This document shows positions 50,731 to 62,100 of a stretch of DNA of 64,000 bases, one piece after another. Each line of letters starts with the position of its first letter. The first letter of the stretch is position 1. The stretch spans positions 99,123,897 through 99,187,896 of the forward strand of contig NC_081407.1 in assembly GCF_030272615.1 (NCBI RefSeq), read 5' to 3'. The notes below the pieces were generated by a model. It was given only the letters and a program-made list of their open reading frames with translations, was not told the origin of the DNA and did no database searches. Source of the DNA: Cryptomeria japonica (Eukaryota; Streptophyta; Pinopsida; Cupressales; Cupressaceae). Both the position numbers and the translations under genes were made by a program.

Positions 50731-52372
50731 CTCTTCAGATTATCCTAATCCAAAAATACAAAAAAAAAAAAAAATCAAAATACAAAAAAATCATAAACAT
50801 AAAAAATCGTTACTTGGTGAAAACCTGGCAAACAGGCGCCTTGTGACACAAAAAAAAAATCAAAAAAATCAAAACAAGTAAAGAGAAAACATTTCGTCCA
50901 ACGGTGAAAACCACTTCGATGGCGCCCTAGGCAAGTACCATGGTGAAAAATGGGTCACCGGCGCCATGCGTAGAGACATTGCTCCTCCCTCCTTCAGGAT
51001 TCAATCACATCCTTTTACTTTGCACACACTCGCAAACTCTTCATCCATAATAAACTTACCCATTCCCATCATGGCTTATTATTGATCTACCTAAGATTGG
51101 TTAGCCATTCATAATAATCCCTCTTTTTCACCCCTTTCCATCCATAATAAATCAGCTCCTATCTGTGGCTAAGGAAAATCCTACGTCTAGTGATGGGTGT
51201 GGAACTGAGAGCCTCACACGTTCTGAGGAGTACAGTTTCTTCCATTTTTTCTTCAGTCTATCTGCGCACAATCCACAACAAAGCAACATTTGCATCGCCA
51301 ATCAGCAATAAAGTTTTGTCCTCAGCAATAAAGTATCAGTTTCATGGATTAAGTCAGTTTTAGATGAGACACAACAGCAACAATGGGCTTCAACAAATCA
51401 AATTTTTCAGCAGACTCAGACAACATTATGGTTCAGTGCTATCTATCATTTTGTGAATGAAAACATTATGACCACAATCAAATAGACTTATACGAGTGAC
51501 AAGAGACACTAAACTTGAGGACTACAGTGGATGTTGGTGTCGAGTCTTGGTTTTCTTTTGATTTTATCTTTTGGTGACATGTCTTTTAGCTTTTCCGGGG
51601 TGTCTCTGACTAGAGATTCTATCTCCAGGATGTCTTTGACTAGAAAGGAAAGGATGGGGTATCGTCGCCTATTTTTCTTTGTTGTCCATGGATTGTCTCT
51701 TAGTAATGCTATGACTTGTCCAAGGATATGAGGACACTGAGAGTCTAGTGTGAACTGGGGCATTCCTTGTTTGTGACTGTCTTATCTCCATGCAAATGGG
51801 TACAATGACTTTCTGGGTCGAACATATATCTAGATTGTCATAACCTATTTGCCATGATAAACCTCAATGATGATAACGCACAAGAAGCTCTTTCACTTCC
51901 ATATCTTCTATCTTTCATCCCCCTTTCTTGATTGACCTCCATCTTCCTTCTTGAGTCTGTGGAGCCCGCTATCACACGACTGAGTATAATGACACACGAA
52001 AAACAATTGCATTTCATGTAGTTTGCACTTGCATTACCACATATTAAGCATTTCATACATACATATAGATATCACAATTGCATCACATCATGCACACACC
52101 ACATGTTAGTACATTTTACATTCTCATCATGTAAATAGTCATTTGCATTATCATATTCATTTGCATTTCATACATTCACATATGCATAACATATTAAAAA
52201 CATAAAAGAACAAAAACATATTGCATTTCATCATGTACATATTAGTATCACATATAAACATGCATCACATAGGTACACATGCATATAGCCACCGCAAAGA
52301 TGAATCATCTCATATACATATATCAAAATCATAAGTGTCATGATACAATGATGTCAAAATACATATGGCTAC
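50731..52372. other. E6 spacer, homologous to E4 33736-35400
   Basis: A-rich start, GGTGAAAAC repeats, and a CAT-rich low-complexity stretch at 51990-52300. No gene. Confidence 0.7.
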
Positions 52373-53753
52373 ATAGCCAACCCTCGTGTCGCCCTGTCCG
52401 GACAAAGGAACCCACTGATCACTCCTGCCAACACTGCTGGTAGTGCCAATCCTATCATTGTCATGGTATCCCAAGCCACATGTCCCGCCCTCATATCTAG
52501 TCCTGGATCCTGAAACACTTGTCTCAGTGCATCCTTGTCTCCCTCTCGATCGTAAGGAACTAACTCCCCAACAATCAATATCCTCGGTATCCTTTACACA
52601 TCCTCTAAGGTGACTGTCATCTCACCCATCGACAAATGAAACATGCATGTATCTGAGTGCCATCTCTCAACCAACGCAGTCGGCAATCCCATGTTCACTC
52701 AAAACCTCAGGCACATACAAAATATATCGCAATCTCATAGCCTCCACTGCTGCTCTATCCTTGAATGTAAGCTCTGCTCACAAACTCTGAGTCGAAAGGA
52801 ACCTCTCCCATGACTCCAACATAGGTAGGTCCTCCTGCAGTCAAGAAAATCAACTGTGTTAGACAAAGTGGCATTCCATGTTCATCACAAAATATTGTTT
52901 TTTATCCTAGCACTTATGGCACTCTATCCTAGTGGCACTCCCTGTTCATCACAAAGTGTTGCTTCTTATCTTAGTGGTACTCCTTGTTCATCACAAAGTG
53001 TTGCTTCTTATCCTAGTGGTACTCTTTGTTCTTCACAAAGTGTTGCTTCTTATCCTAGTGGCATTCCCTGTTCATCACAAAACACTGCTTTCTATCCTAG
53101 TAGCATTCCCTATTCATCACAAATTGTTGCTTTGATCCTATTCTTTAGGGCACCTACTTGAGTGAATCCTCTTGAGTAGCTTATCTAATTGACAACGTAT
53201 GTTCTATCACAGAATTGTCAATTTCAGCCTAATTCTAATTGGCAACGTATGTTCTATCACAGAATTGCCAATTTCTTTGGTACTCCATGTTCATCATAAA
53301 GTGCGTCTGCTTGAGTGTATCCTCTTGAGTAGTTTCTTGATTGGCAACTATGTTCTATCACAGAATTGTCAATCCTAGCCCTATCTACTATCCTAGTCTT
53401 CCCTAGAGGACCTGTTTGAGTGTATCCTCTCAGCAGCTTATTCAATCAACAGTGTATGTTTATCACAGAACTGTCAATTTGTCCTTTAAGACGCAAACAC
53501 GCTCACATTGAACACAAACGCTATTACAATCGCAAACACGCCTATCACCAACATAGACGCACCTTGACGTTTTCCCCCTGCTTGACATTTTTCTATACAT
53601 ACCTAGAGTGCATTTAATGCCCTACCTAACATGCATTAATGACAACATTTATTGCAACAAAGTACAAGAAAGTTTTACGGTACTTACCGGCTCTCCTGCA
53701 TCTGCTAGCCTCTAAAATTGGCGAACGCGATCGAATCTATGCACCAATGCCAT
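52373..53753 (-). pseudogene. E6 antisense PMD gene, truncated
   Basis: Exon 1 at 53753-53688 is 66 bp as in E4, with TAG at codon 14 where E4 has CAG; donor GTAAGT at 53687-53682, an 853 bp intron, acceptor CTGCAG at 52840-52835. Exon 2 starts EDLPMLES and runs through GELVPYDREGDKDALRQVFQ and GHVAWDTMTMIGLALPAVLA, but stops at CPDRATRGLAM: a deletion of about 1.55 kb relative to E4 removed the rest of the domain and the coiled coil. A stop and a shift lie near 52640-52780. The Trp in GHVAWD shows the ancestral codon of the E4 stop. Confidence 0.75.
52870..53310 (-). repeat. TGTTCATCACAAAGTG repeats in PMD intron (E6)
   Basis: Eight or more units of about 40 bp (plus strand CTTATCCTAGTGGCACTCCC, then TGTTCATCACAAAGTGTTGC), more copies than E4, followed by three units of a related ATGTTCTATCACAGAATTG repeat. 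Confidence 0.8.
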
Positions 53754-54087
53754 CGCTGCTGACTATTGGTTGCTCTTTGCACTCTGATCTCTTGGATGTG
53801 TGGATGACAATGAGGATGTTTTCCCTCATAGTCTATATTATAAACTACCCTAGCCCTAGTCTCTTGGGTCAATTTTCTTTATCCCATGACTCTATCACTC
53901 TATCCTATCTGGTCAGTCCATTCTATCCATTCTTTCTTATCGAGAGATTGTCTGTGATCTTTTCAGACATTTTCATCCAATCTCTTGAGGGGGCATATCA
54001 TTCCCATCTTGGGGCAACTTTGTATCAGTTCATATTATCTTCTTTGAAACAACGCGACAAGTTGCATTGTCTCAAAGAGGGGCAAAA

Positions 54088-54865
54088 TGTAGACACCTAA
54101 AATTGTCATGTCTAATTAAATAAATATCTTTATTTAATTAATTATTTTATGCCTAATTCTTCTATTAATTAAATAAATCTTTCTTTATTTAATTAATTCA
54201 TTTATCCTCTTCTAGCCTTATTTCTCATTTAAATAAATACCTTTGTTTATTTAAATTATCCTTTTCCTAAATTAAATAAATATTTTATTTATTTAATTGA
54301 TCCCACTTCCTCTATTAATTAAATAAATCTTTATTTATTTAATTAATTCATTAGCCTTTTCTACCTATGACACATGTCATTCATCTCTTAATTCCTACAC
54401 TACCTACCCTCTCATTATTTTCTTATTTCCTCTACCTACCCTCTAATCATAGCCGACCATCTATCTTTTACACCTCTCAATCCATTTCTTATATTGTCTT
54501 CTATATAAGGAGATGTTTCCTTCATTATCAACCCCCCCTGACGAATCAATATAATCAAGAATTCTAGCATTCGGACTTTCATATGCGATCAAACCTACTT
54601 GCAACCACATTTTCGTTCTTTGTTGAGCTCTTGTGCACATATAAAATCTGAGAGAAAATATATTAAGCAAGATCAATGGAGATAGGAAGAATGGAGATCC
54701 AAACCCTATTGGAAATGTGATGGTATAATCTTTGTGATTTCATTTGATCTGCATTGTCTTAGGTAATCTTCATATGTTATGGTGGATCTTTGTTGTTGTT
54801 AGGCTAGGTTTTTGTGGTTGAATTCATTTAGTCTTTCAATATTGTTTCCACTTTCACCATAAACA
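54088..54865 (+). repeat. E6 3' LTR
   Basis: 778 bp, TGTAGACACC to ATAAACA, following the tract AAAGAGGGGCAAAA at 54074-54087. Confidence 0.9.
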
Positions 54866-55585
54866 ATGGCATCTCTGACAAACATTGTGCTTGAAAGTAG
54901 CCATAAATTCAACGGCCACAACTACAACACTTGGAAGCAACGCATGTTGACAATTTTTTAGTATCAATTTCTTGATGCAATTGTTCTGGGCACGTCTCAA
55001 CATCCAACTACTGTCAAAAAAGATCGCGACAAATGGGATGAGCGCAACCGGGAAGCAATCATGCTCATTAAACTCTTTGTCACCAATGAGAAGCTACCTC
55101 AAGCTCCATCCAGAAAAACTGCAAAGGAGATATGGGATCATTTGAAGAGTCTCCATGAAACCTCTGACAAGAGCAGAGCATTCTTTCTGAAGAACATGCT
55201 CTTTTCGATTATGATGGATGAAAGGACACCTCTACAAGATCACTTGACAAAGATCAAGGACATCCGTGATCAACTTGAGGTGATTGGTCGCACAATGGAG
55301 AAAGAGGACATGGTCGTCATCACTTTGAAGAGTTTGCCAAAATCTTAAGAGCATTTCAATGAAACGCTAAATATCACTTCTACTGACGTTGACTTGAATT
55401 TTCTTGATCTTTGTAAAAAGCTTTTACAACAAGATCGGTGGCGACAACAATTTGGAAGTAGTGCCAATTCCACCTCCACCGAGCAAGCATTCTCTACCAA
55501 ATCTTCTGCTAAGAACAAAGGGAAGGCTCCATCTTCTTAGTTGAAAGGCTCTGGTTCTTCTCGGGACAACAACAACAATAAGAAC
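54866..55585 (+). pseudogene. gag: E5 copia Gag (UBN2-type), N-terminal part
   Basis: Starts MASLTNIVLESSHKFNGHNY, continues TWKQRM, DKWDERNREAIMLIKLFVTN, TAKEIWDHLKSLHE and KNMLFSIMMDERTPLQDHLT, the pattern of UBN2 Gag domains. In-frame stops are TAG at 54959, TAA at 55346 and TAG at 55538. It would encode the capsid protein of the copia particle. It ends at Asn-rich RDNNNNKN, usually just before the zinc knuckle, where E7 inserted. The ATG belongs to the five bases duplicated by E6. Confidence 0.85.
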
Positions 55586-56383
55586 TGTAGACACCTAAAA
55601 TTGTCATGTCTAATTAAATAAATATTTTATTTATTTAATTATCTAAGCCTAATTCTTCTATTAATTAAATAAATCCTTATTTATTTAATTAATTCATTTA
55701 TCCTCTTCTAGCCTTATTTCTCATTTAAATAAATACATTTATTTATTTAAATTATTCCTTTCCTAAATTAAATAAATATTTTATTTATTTAATTATCCTA
55801 TTTCTTCTATTAATTAAATAAATCTTTATTTATTTAATTAATTCATTAGCCTTTTCTACACATGATACATGTCATTCATCTCTTAATTCATACACTACCT
55901 ACCCCTTTCATTATTTTGGTATTTCTTCTACCTACCCTCTAATCCTAGCCGACCTCTCTTTTTACACCTCTCAATCTTAACCCTCCATTTCATAGTGTGT
56001 CTTCTATTTAAGAAGATGCTTTCTTCATTGTCAAACCCTAATGCCTAATCACTCATGCTAATGACTAATCGACAATTTGGGAGTACTTGGCTACACTACG
56101 ATCCTACTTGCAACCACATTCCATTCTTTGTTGAGCTCTTGTGCATATAAAAATCTGAGAGCAAATATATCAAGCAAGATCAATGGAGATAGGAAGAATG
56201 GAGATCAAAACCCTATTGGACATGTGATGGTATAATCTTTGTGATTTCATTTGATTTGCATTGTCTTAGGTAATCTTCATATGTTATGGTGGATCTTTGT
56301 TGATTGTTAGGCTAGGGTTTGGTGGTTGAATTCATTTAGCCTTTCAATTTTGTTATTATTGTTATCCATTTTCACCATAAACA
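55586..56383 (+). repeat. E7 5' LTR (798 bp)
   Basis: TGTAGACACC to ATAAACA, with the AT palindromes and TATTTAAG at 56005-56012. Confidence 0.9.
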
Positions 56384-56386
56384 TTT

Positions 56387-56404
56387 TGGCACGCCCGGTG
56401 GGAC
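56387..56404 (+). promoter_or_regulatory. E7 primer binding site
   Basis: TGGCACGCCCGGTGGGAC, identical to E4. Confidence 0.8.
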
Positions 56405-56439
56405 ATGAATTTTGCTTAGATCTATGTTTTTTTGCAGAT

Positions 56440-57395
56440 TTTTCTAACCCTATATTGTTGTTTTGTAAAACAATTTGGAGAATAACCTTGTGCAGCTAGG
56501 GTTTTGGACACAAAATCAAGATCTTGGAGAGATTCGATCATATCTCATAAACGGTTTGGAGATTTTACACCAAATTTATTTTTGCAGGTTGAAGAAAGTA
56601 TCAGGAGCTCTCAATCCAAAATTCAGAATTTTTGGAGCAAATTTTCAATTTTTAGGAATTTTTTATGATTTTTCATAAAAAATTTATTTTGAGAGCAAAT
56701 GAGAGAATTTTTCAGATTTTCTTACATTTTTGGAAATCTCTCATAATTATACACAGGATCTGTTCTTTGTGAATTTAATTTTGATGCAAAATATTTCCCT
56801 AAAAATTGGATCTTTAAAAATTAGGGTTTTTATTTATTTTGATCAGATCTCACAAACGGCTTTGAATTTTTCCATAAAATTTTTTGTGCAAGTCAGGAAC
56901 AGTATCAAAAAGATTTATTAAAACGTTCATATTTTTTGGATCGATTTTGCATTTTATATGAATTTTTTATGATTTTTCATAAAAAATTAATTTTGATAGA
57001 AAATTAGAGAATTTTTCAGATTTTCTTACATTTTTGGATATCTCTCAGAATTATACACAGGATCTGTTCTTTGTGATTTTAAATTTGATGCAAAATCATT
57101 CTTCAAAAATCAGATCTTTGAAAATTAGAGTTTTGCATTATTTTACTCATATCTCACAAACTGCTTGGATTTGTTGCAGGAAATTTTTTGTGCAGGTTTG
57201 GAAGACCATCAATACTCTTCACTAAAAATTTGAGATTTTTTGGATTGATTTTGTATTTTATATTAATTTTTTATGATTTTTCATAAAAAATTAATTTTTG
57301 GAGCAAATTAGCAAATTTTTTGGATTTTCTTACATTTCTGGAAATCTCTTAAAATTTTACAGGTGGTCTTTTTTTATGATGAATCGGGTCTTTGA
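56440..57395 (+). repeat. Three 305 bp tandem repeats in E7 leader
   Basis: The same array as in E6 44160-45110; the cores TTCTTACATTTTTGGAAATC or close variants lie near 56720, 57024 and 57328. Confidence 0.75.
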
Positions 57396-59119
57396 ATTGG
57401 TCAACAAAACACATTGTTGAAGGCCCCTATTTCACAAAGCCTTTTGGATCTAAAATTTACCTAACTTGTGTGCTTGCAGGAAGGGGTGATCATTTGAAAC
57501 AATCCAAACTACTAATAAATCTTTGTTGCAGGTCCTTGGCAAGGGTTTTTGGATTTTTATTGTGTGCCTTGTTTTCATAGACTAGCAAACACTTCAATTG
57601 GTGCTAAAATTGAATCATTGTCTTTTGTGTCTTGAGCAATAGGCTCTTTTTGTTTAATCTTTAGAGGGTCTGTCTTCCCGTGTGGTCATTAGGACTACTA
57701 GTGAGAAGAGAACGACCCAAGTGGTAGCGAGTAAAACCCACCTCATCCAAACCACTATAATCAAATGTATTCATGGTGAAAACTATGAATAACGTGTGCT
57801 GATTAGTTCATACCGACACTGTCTCCCCATAAACCCGTTTGATCAAATTTATTTGATCATTTGTAGGGCGTAACCCCTACCGGCTGGGAGCCTTCGGTAT
57901 TTACAAAGCTGAAAGTGCCACATGTATGGCCACACGAGCGGATGCCCTTACTAGCACCTTTTTGTTTTAGAAGCCCAAATCCTTCTAGTTGTTGAGGCAG
58001 GAGGTCGGACCTCTGGTAGCGGCCCACACACATACGGTTCTTAGTAGAGATACAAAGTTCGCCATGGGGAGTTTTCATGGGGACTGATGCTTGGCTGACC
58101 CGAGAAGTGAGTGTCGAGGGTGGAGCCAGTGAGGTCAAGCATCTAAGTATCCGCTCTGAATAGCGTAGCCTCGGGGGTAAAACCCTATGTGGGATCAACA
58201 ACTATTGTCTTGGCCAACCCTAAGATTTGTGCTTGTCTTATGCTAAACACTCAAACATTCAAGACTAAACAACAAAACATTGTGTCTTTTGTGTCTTCAA
58301 GTGTATGCAAAACTTTTTACATCAAACAACACACTTTTGGAGTCTAGACAGTTTGCAAACATTGAGTCATCAACATTGTGTCCTCTTGTCACGAAAAAAA
58401 TAGTCAAACAGTCGGATTTGGTCACAACAAAACAACTTCACAGATTGGAAAAATTGCACAAAGTTTACAAAAACGCGTCTATGTCTGTTTTAACCGCGTC
58501 TGCATAATCTAAGAGCGTCTGTGAAGGGCAGAATAGCGTCTGTGTTTTTATCAGCGTCTGTGTCCAACAGAGAAGCGTCTATGTCTGGGAATCGCGTCTG
58601 TGAAGCATACAGAGGTGTCTGTGTCAGGAATTGAAAACTTTAACAGTCCAGCAAACAAAGAAAATCAGTTTCGGAATACTTGAGCTTCCTAGGTGGTCTC
58701 TTCAGGTTTCATCTAGCATTCAACCTGTCCTTGGGTCTCATATAGTCCATCATTGCTTTACATCTCATTTTACATTCATACTTGTCTAAAAACTTGAGTC
58801 AAAAAGGTCACTTGCTTGTCCTCACTATACTCTTTCAACACACTACATACAACTACACTTTGCGAAGTGGTCCCTCATCAAGGTTTCTTACCTTTGGGTC
58901 TCATTTGGTCTTACTTAGAGTCAAGGTCAGCTTACCTCATCAAGAGAAACGATCCTCTCTTTGGAAGTCACACCTACTCTACTACTTACATACTTGGTCT
59001 TACACTTTGGACATTGCAAGTACACCTCAAGATTCACTTACACTCCATACAACCCTTGGTCTTCCATACTTTTTCCATTTTTCATCTAGTCTCTCACATC
59101 TTGGTCAAATACCTAGTTC
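57396..59119 (+). other. E7 leader, conserved part with GCGTCTGTG array
   Basis: Aligns with E4 24530-26235. About seven GCGTCTGTG-type motifs lie at 58472-58627. Between 57857 and 58201 the minus strand keeps a 114-codon open frame also found in E4 (24979-25323); whether it is translated is unknown. Confidence 0.7.
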
Positions 59120-62100
59120 ATGGTTGAAACACGCCTTCAAAAATCTAGGAGAATAGCTAAAGAAGCTCAAGAATCCGCGAACATGAGTTCTTATGAGTAT
59201 GACAGTGATTTATTCTTCAATCCTGAGCACACTACATTACCAGACATGGATGTTTATAGAAACAATCCAAATGTGGAAAGTGCAAACACTATAAACAACA
59301 ATACTACACACAATGACAATGTGGACAACTCTTCAATACTATCAGCAGACATAGAAGAATCCATAATGAATCCTCATTTCAATAGATTGGTTGAAGAGAT
59401 AATGAGGAGAGATCGTCAATACTTTTTACACATGATGGCAAAAAGTGGAGCTAAAATACCGCATGATTTTGACTTATCTCAACTTATAGAAAGTCGACCC
59501 TCACAACAAACTCAATCCAACATGGATCAAAGGAGACCAAATAGTGGAGGAAATAGAGGACCAAATATGATGCCTGAGTCACCATCAGTTTTGCTTCAAA
59601 AACCAGCAATCCCACATACACAAGCTCAAACATATGATACTTACACTCAAAGACCATCATGGAGGCCTTATGCTCAAACACATGCTCAAGGTGTGGATCA
59701 ATCAAAACAAGTGGATACTCAAAGACATCCTCAAAATTTTGACACAAGGAGACCTCATGTCAAAATTGGGGGCAACACAATGGAAAATGAAAGGCCTATT
59801 GAATATGGTTTATATACACAAAACAGATATGGAGTCCCTCAACATGAAGTTATGCCAAGTGCTCCATATATGTCGCAACAATATAGACCTCCATATGGAC
59901 ATGTCTACGATCAGTATCATCCATACATGCAACAAGCTCCTCCTCAAATGGGCATTTCAAACATGGGGTATGCTACAAGAAATCAATCCCCTCCCAAGAA
60001 TAATTTGGAGAAACAAATTAGGGATCTACAAAAGAAAATGGAGGACATGGGTACATCAAAACCTACATACACTATGAGAGATATATGTCCTTATCCCTTT
60101 GATAAGAGCATTCCAATGCCTCCATTTCCTCCACACTTTGTAACGCCAAAATTTGACAAATATAGAGGGAGAGGAGACCCCAAGGCACACATACGACAAT
60201 TCTTCACAGCTTGCATTGAGGTAGCAGCAGAAGAAACATACTTGATGAGGTTGTTCCCACAGAGCTTAGGAGATCAAGCTATGGAATGGTTTTCTCAATT
60301 ACCTCCTGGTATTAAGTCATGGGGTGACTTAGCAGAGGCATTCATTCAGCATTTCTCTTACAACATTGAAACAGATGTCTCAGTTACTACCTTGTGCAAT
60401 ACGAAACAAAAGGAAGGAGAATCTTTCGCAACATTTTTACAGAGATGGAGAAACTTAGCTAGCAGATGCTCTTGCGAAATCCCGCAAAAAAAAATGGTAG
60501 AAATGTTCACACAAAATGTTAACAAGGCTATTGGATATGATCTCAGGAAAGCTTGTTTGTCTACATTCAAGGATGTTATTGAAAAGGGCCCAGCAACAGA
60601 AAAGGTCTTAATTGAACAAGGAGTTACCAAGCTATTCAAAGAAAACAAAGAGGACTTTAAGGGAAAGGACAAACCAAAATTTTGGAACAAGAACAAGAAC
60701 ACAGTTAATGATGGCGTTGTTGATGCCAATACAGTGAGACCAAAGTTCATCTTTTCTGGATCAAGTTCTACCAACAATCAGGTGAACAATCAAACAACTG
60801 CTAAACCGCGAAGGAAGTACACCCCATTGGGAGAACCACTTGAATCAGTATTCAAAAAGCTTGTGGCAAACAAAGTGATCACAGTTCCAGATTTTCCTCC
60901 ATATGAACCAAAGGTCAAACCAAATTGGTGGAATGATGATGAATTTTGTGAGTTTCATAAGAGCAAGGGTCATAAGACAAGTAATTGCCATCGATTGAAA
61001 AACATTGTGCAAGATCTCATTGATAGAGGCGACATTGAGATTGAGGGACATTCATCTAATCAAGAGCATGAGATGTTTAAGGAACCATTCCCAAAACATG
61101 ACAAAGGAAAAGGCAAAGTCACAGATGATCAAGCCAATTACACTAGAGCACCTTACAATTATGATTCTACTATCAATCACATCTCGATGGACAATCATAT
61201 TTCTACTATCACTATCAAAAACAAAAATCCTGAGAATCCTTCTCAGAGACCCAAGATTGTCCTAAAAGGTGTGGGATCTTCCTCCGAATCTACCTCTGAA
61301 TGTCATGTTACAACCCGTCGAGGTAAGATTACATTGCCAGGTACCTCCACTAAGAATACCAATCCTTTATCAATCAAGCCTGAGTACGACCTTGTAGAAC
61401 AATTAGGGAAGACACCCGTGCTCATCTCCATTCTGGAGCTTCTATGTATATCCCCTGCACATAAAGCTATCCTTGACAAAATCTTGAGAGACACTGCTGT
61501 CCCTACGGATCTGAACGTGGATCAGTTTCAAGCCATGGTGGGATACCTATCCATTCCACATTCCCTTACGTTCACAGAAGCCGATGACGCCTCCATAAGT
61601 CAACCACATAATGCACCTTTACACGTTGAAGCTTTCATACATAAACATAGAATCAAGCGAGTCCTGATAGATGGAGGAGCAGGTCTAAATATTTGTACCT
61701 TGAGTACCATAAGACAATTAGGATATTCTGACAAGGCTGTGAATTCTACAAACCAAATCACCATTAAGGCTTATGATGATGAAGAGCGTTCGTCCAAGGG
61801 CACAGTCACCTTACCGCTAAGAATAGGACCAGTCACAAAGGATGTGGTTTGTCAAGTCCTAGATCTAGATCTCACGTATAACATATTGCTAGGACGTCCG
61901 TGGATTCATGAAATGAGGGCAGTCCCATCAACATACCATCAATGCATTAAGTTTCCTCATAATGGAGTCGAGGTAACAGTCAATGGTGATCCAAATCCAT
62001 TCATATATTGCAATAACTTGAGGTCACATACTGAAACTATCATTCCCAGTAATCGTGAGGCTACTCCTTCTTCAGCATACATTGATCCTGAGTCATTAAA

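Larger units (their letters stand above)
43313..54865 (+). mobile_element. E6: Tat-family element lacking RT, RNase H and integrase core
   Basis: 11,553 bp, flanked by ATGGC (43308-43312 and 54866-54870). LTRs 43313-44099 and 54088-54865 differ by a few percent plus small indels. Gag and protease are present but broken; where E4 has 4.2 kb of polymerase, E6 has about 800 bp of unrelated sequence; then the integrase tail, spacer, a truncated antisense PMD gene, polypurine tract and LTR. It could move only with enzymes from a relative. Confidence 0.93.
42272..55585 (+). mobile_element. E5: copia element, split by E6 and cut again by E7
   Basis: A short 5' LTR, an initiator Met primer site and an 840 bp leader lie left of E6; the gag gene resumes right of E6 at 54866 and runs to 55585, where E7 starts. 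The rest (pol, 3' LTR) is not in the window. Removing E6 restores a leader running straight into the gag ATG. Confidence 0.8.
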
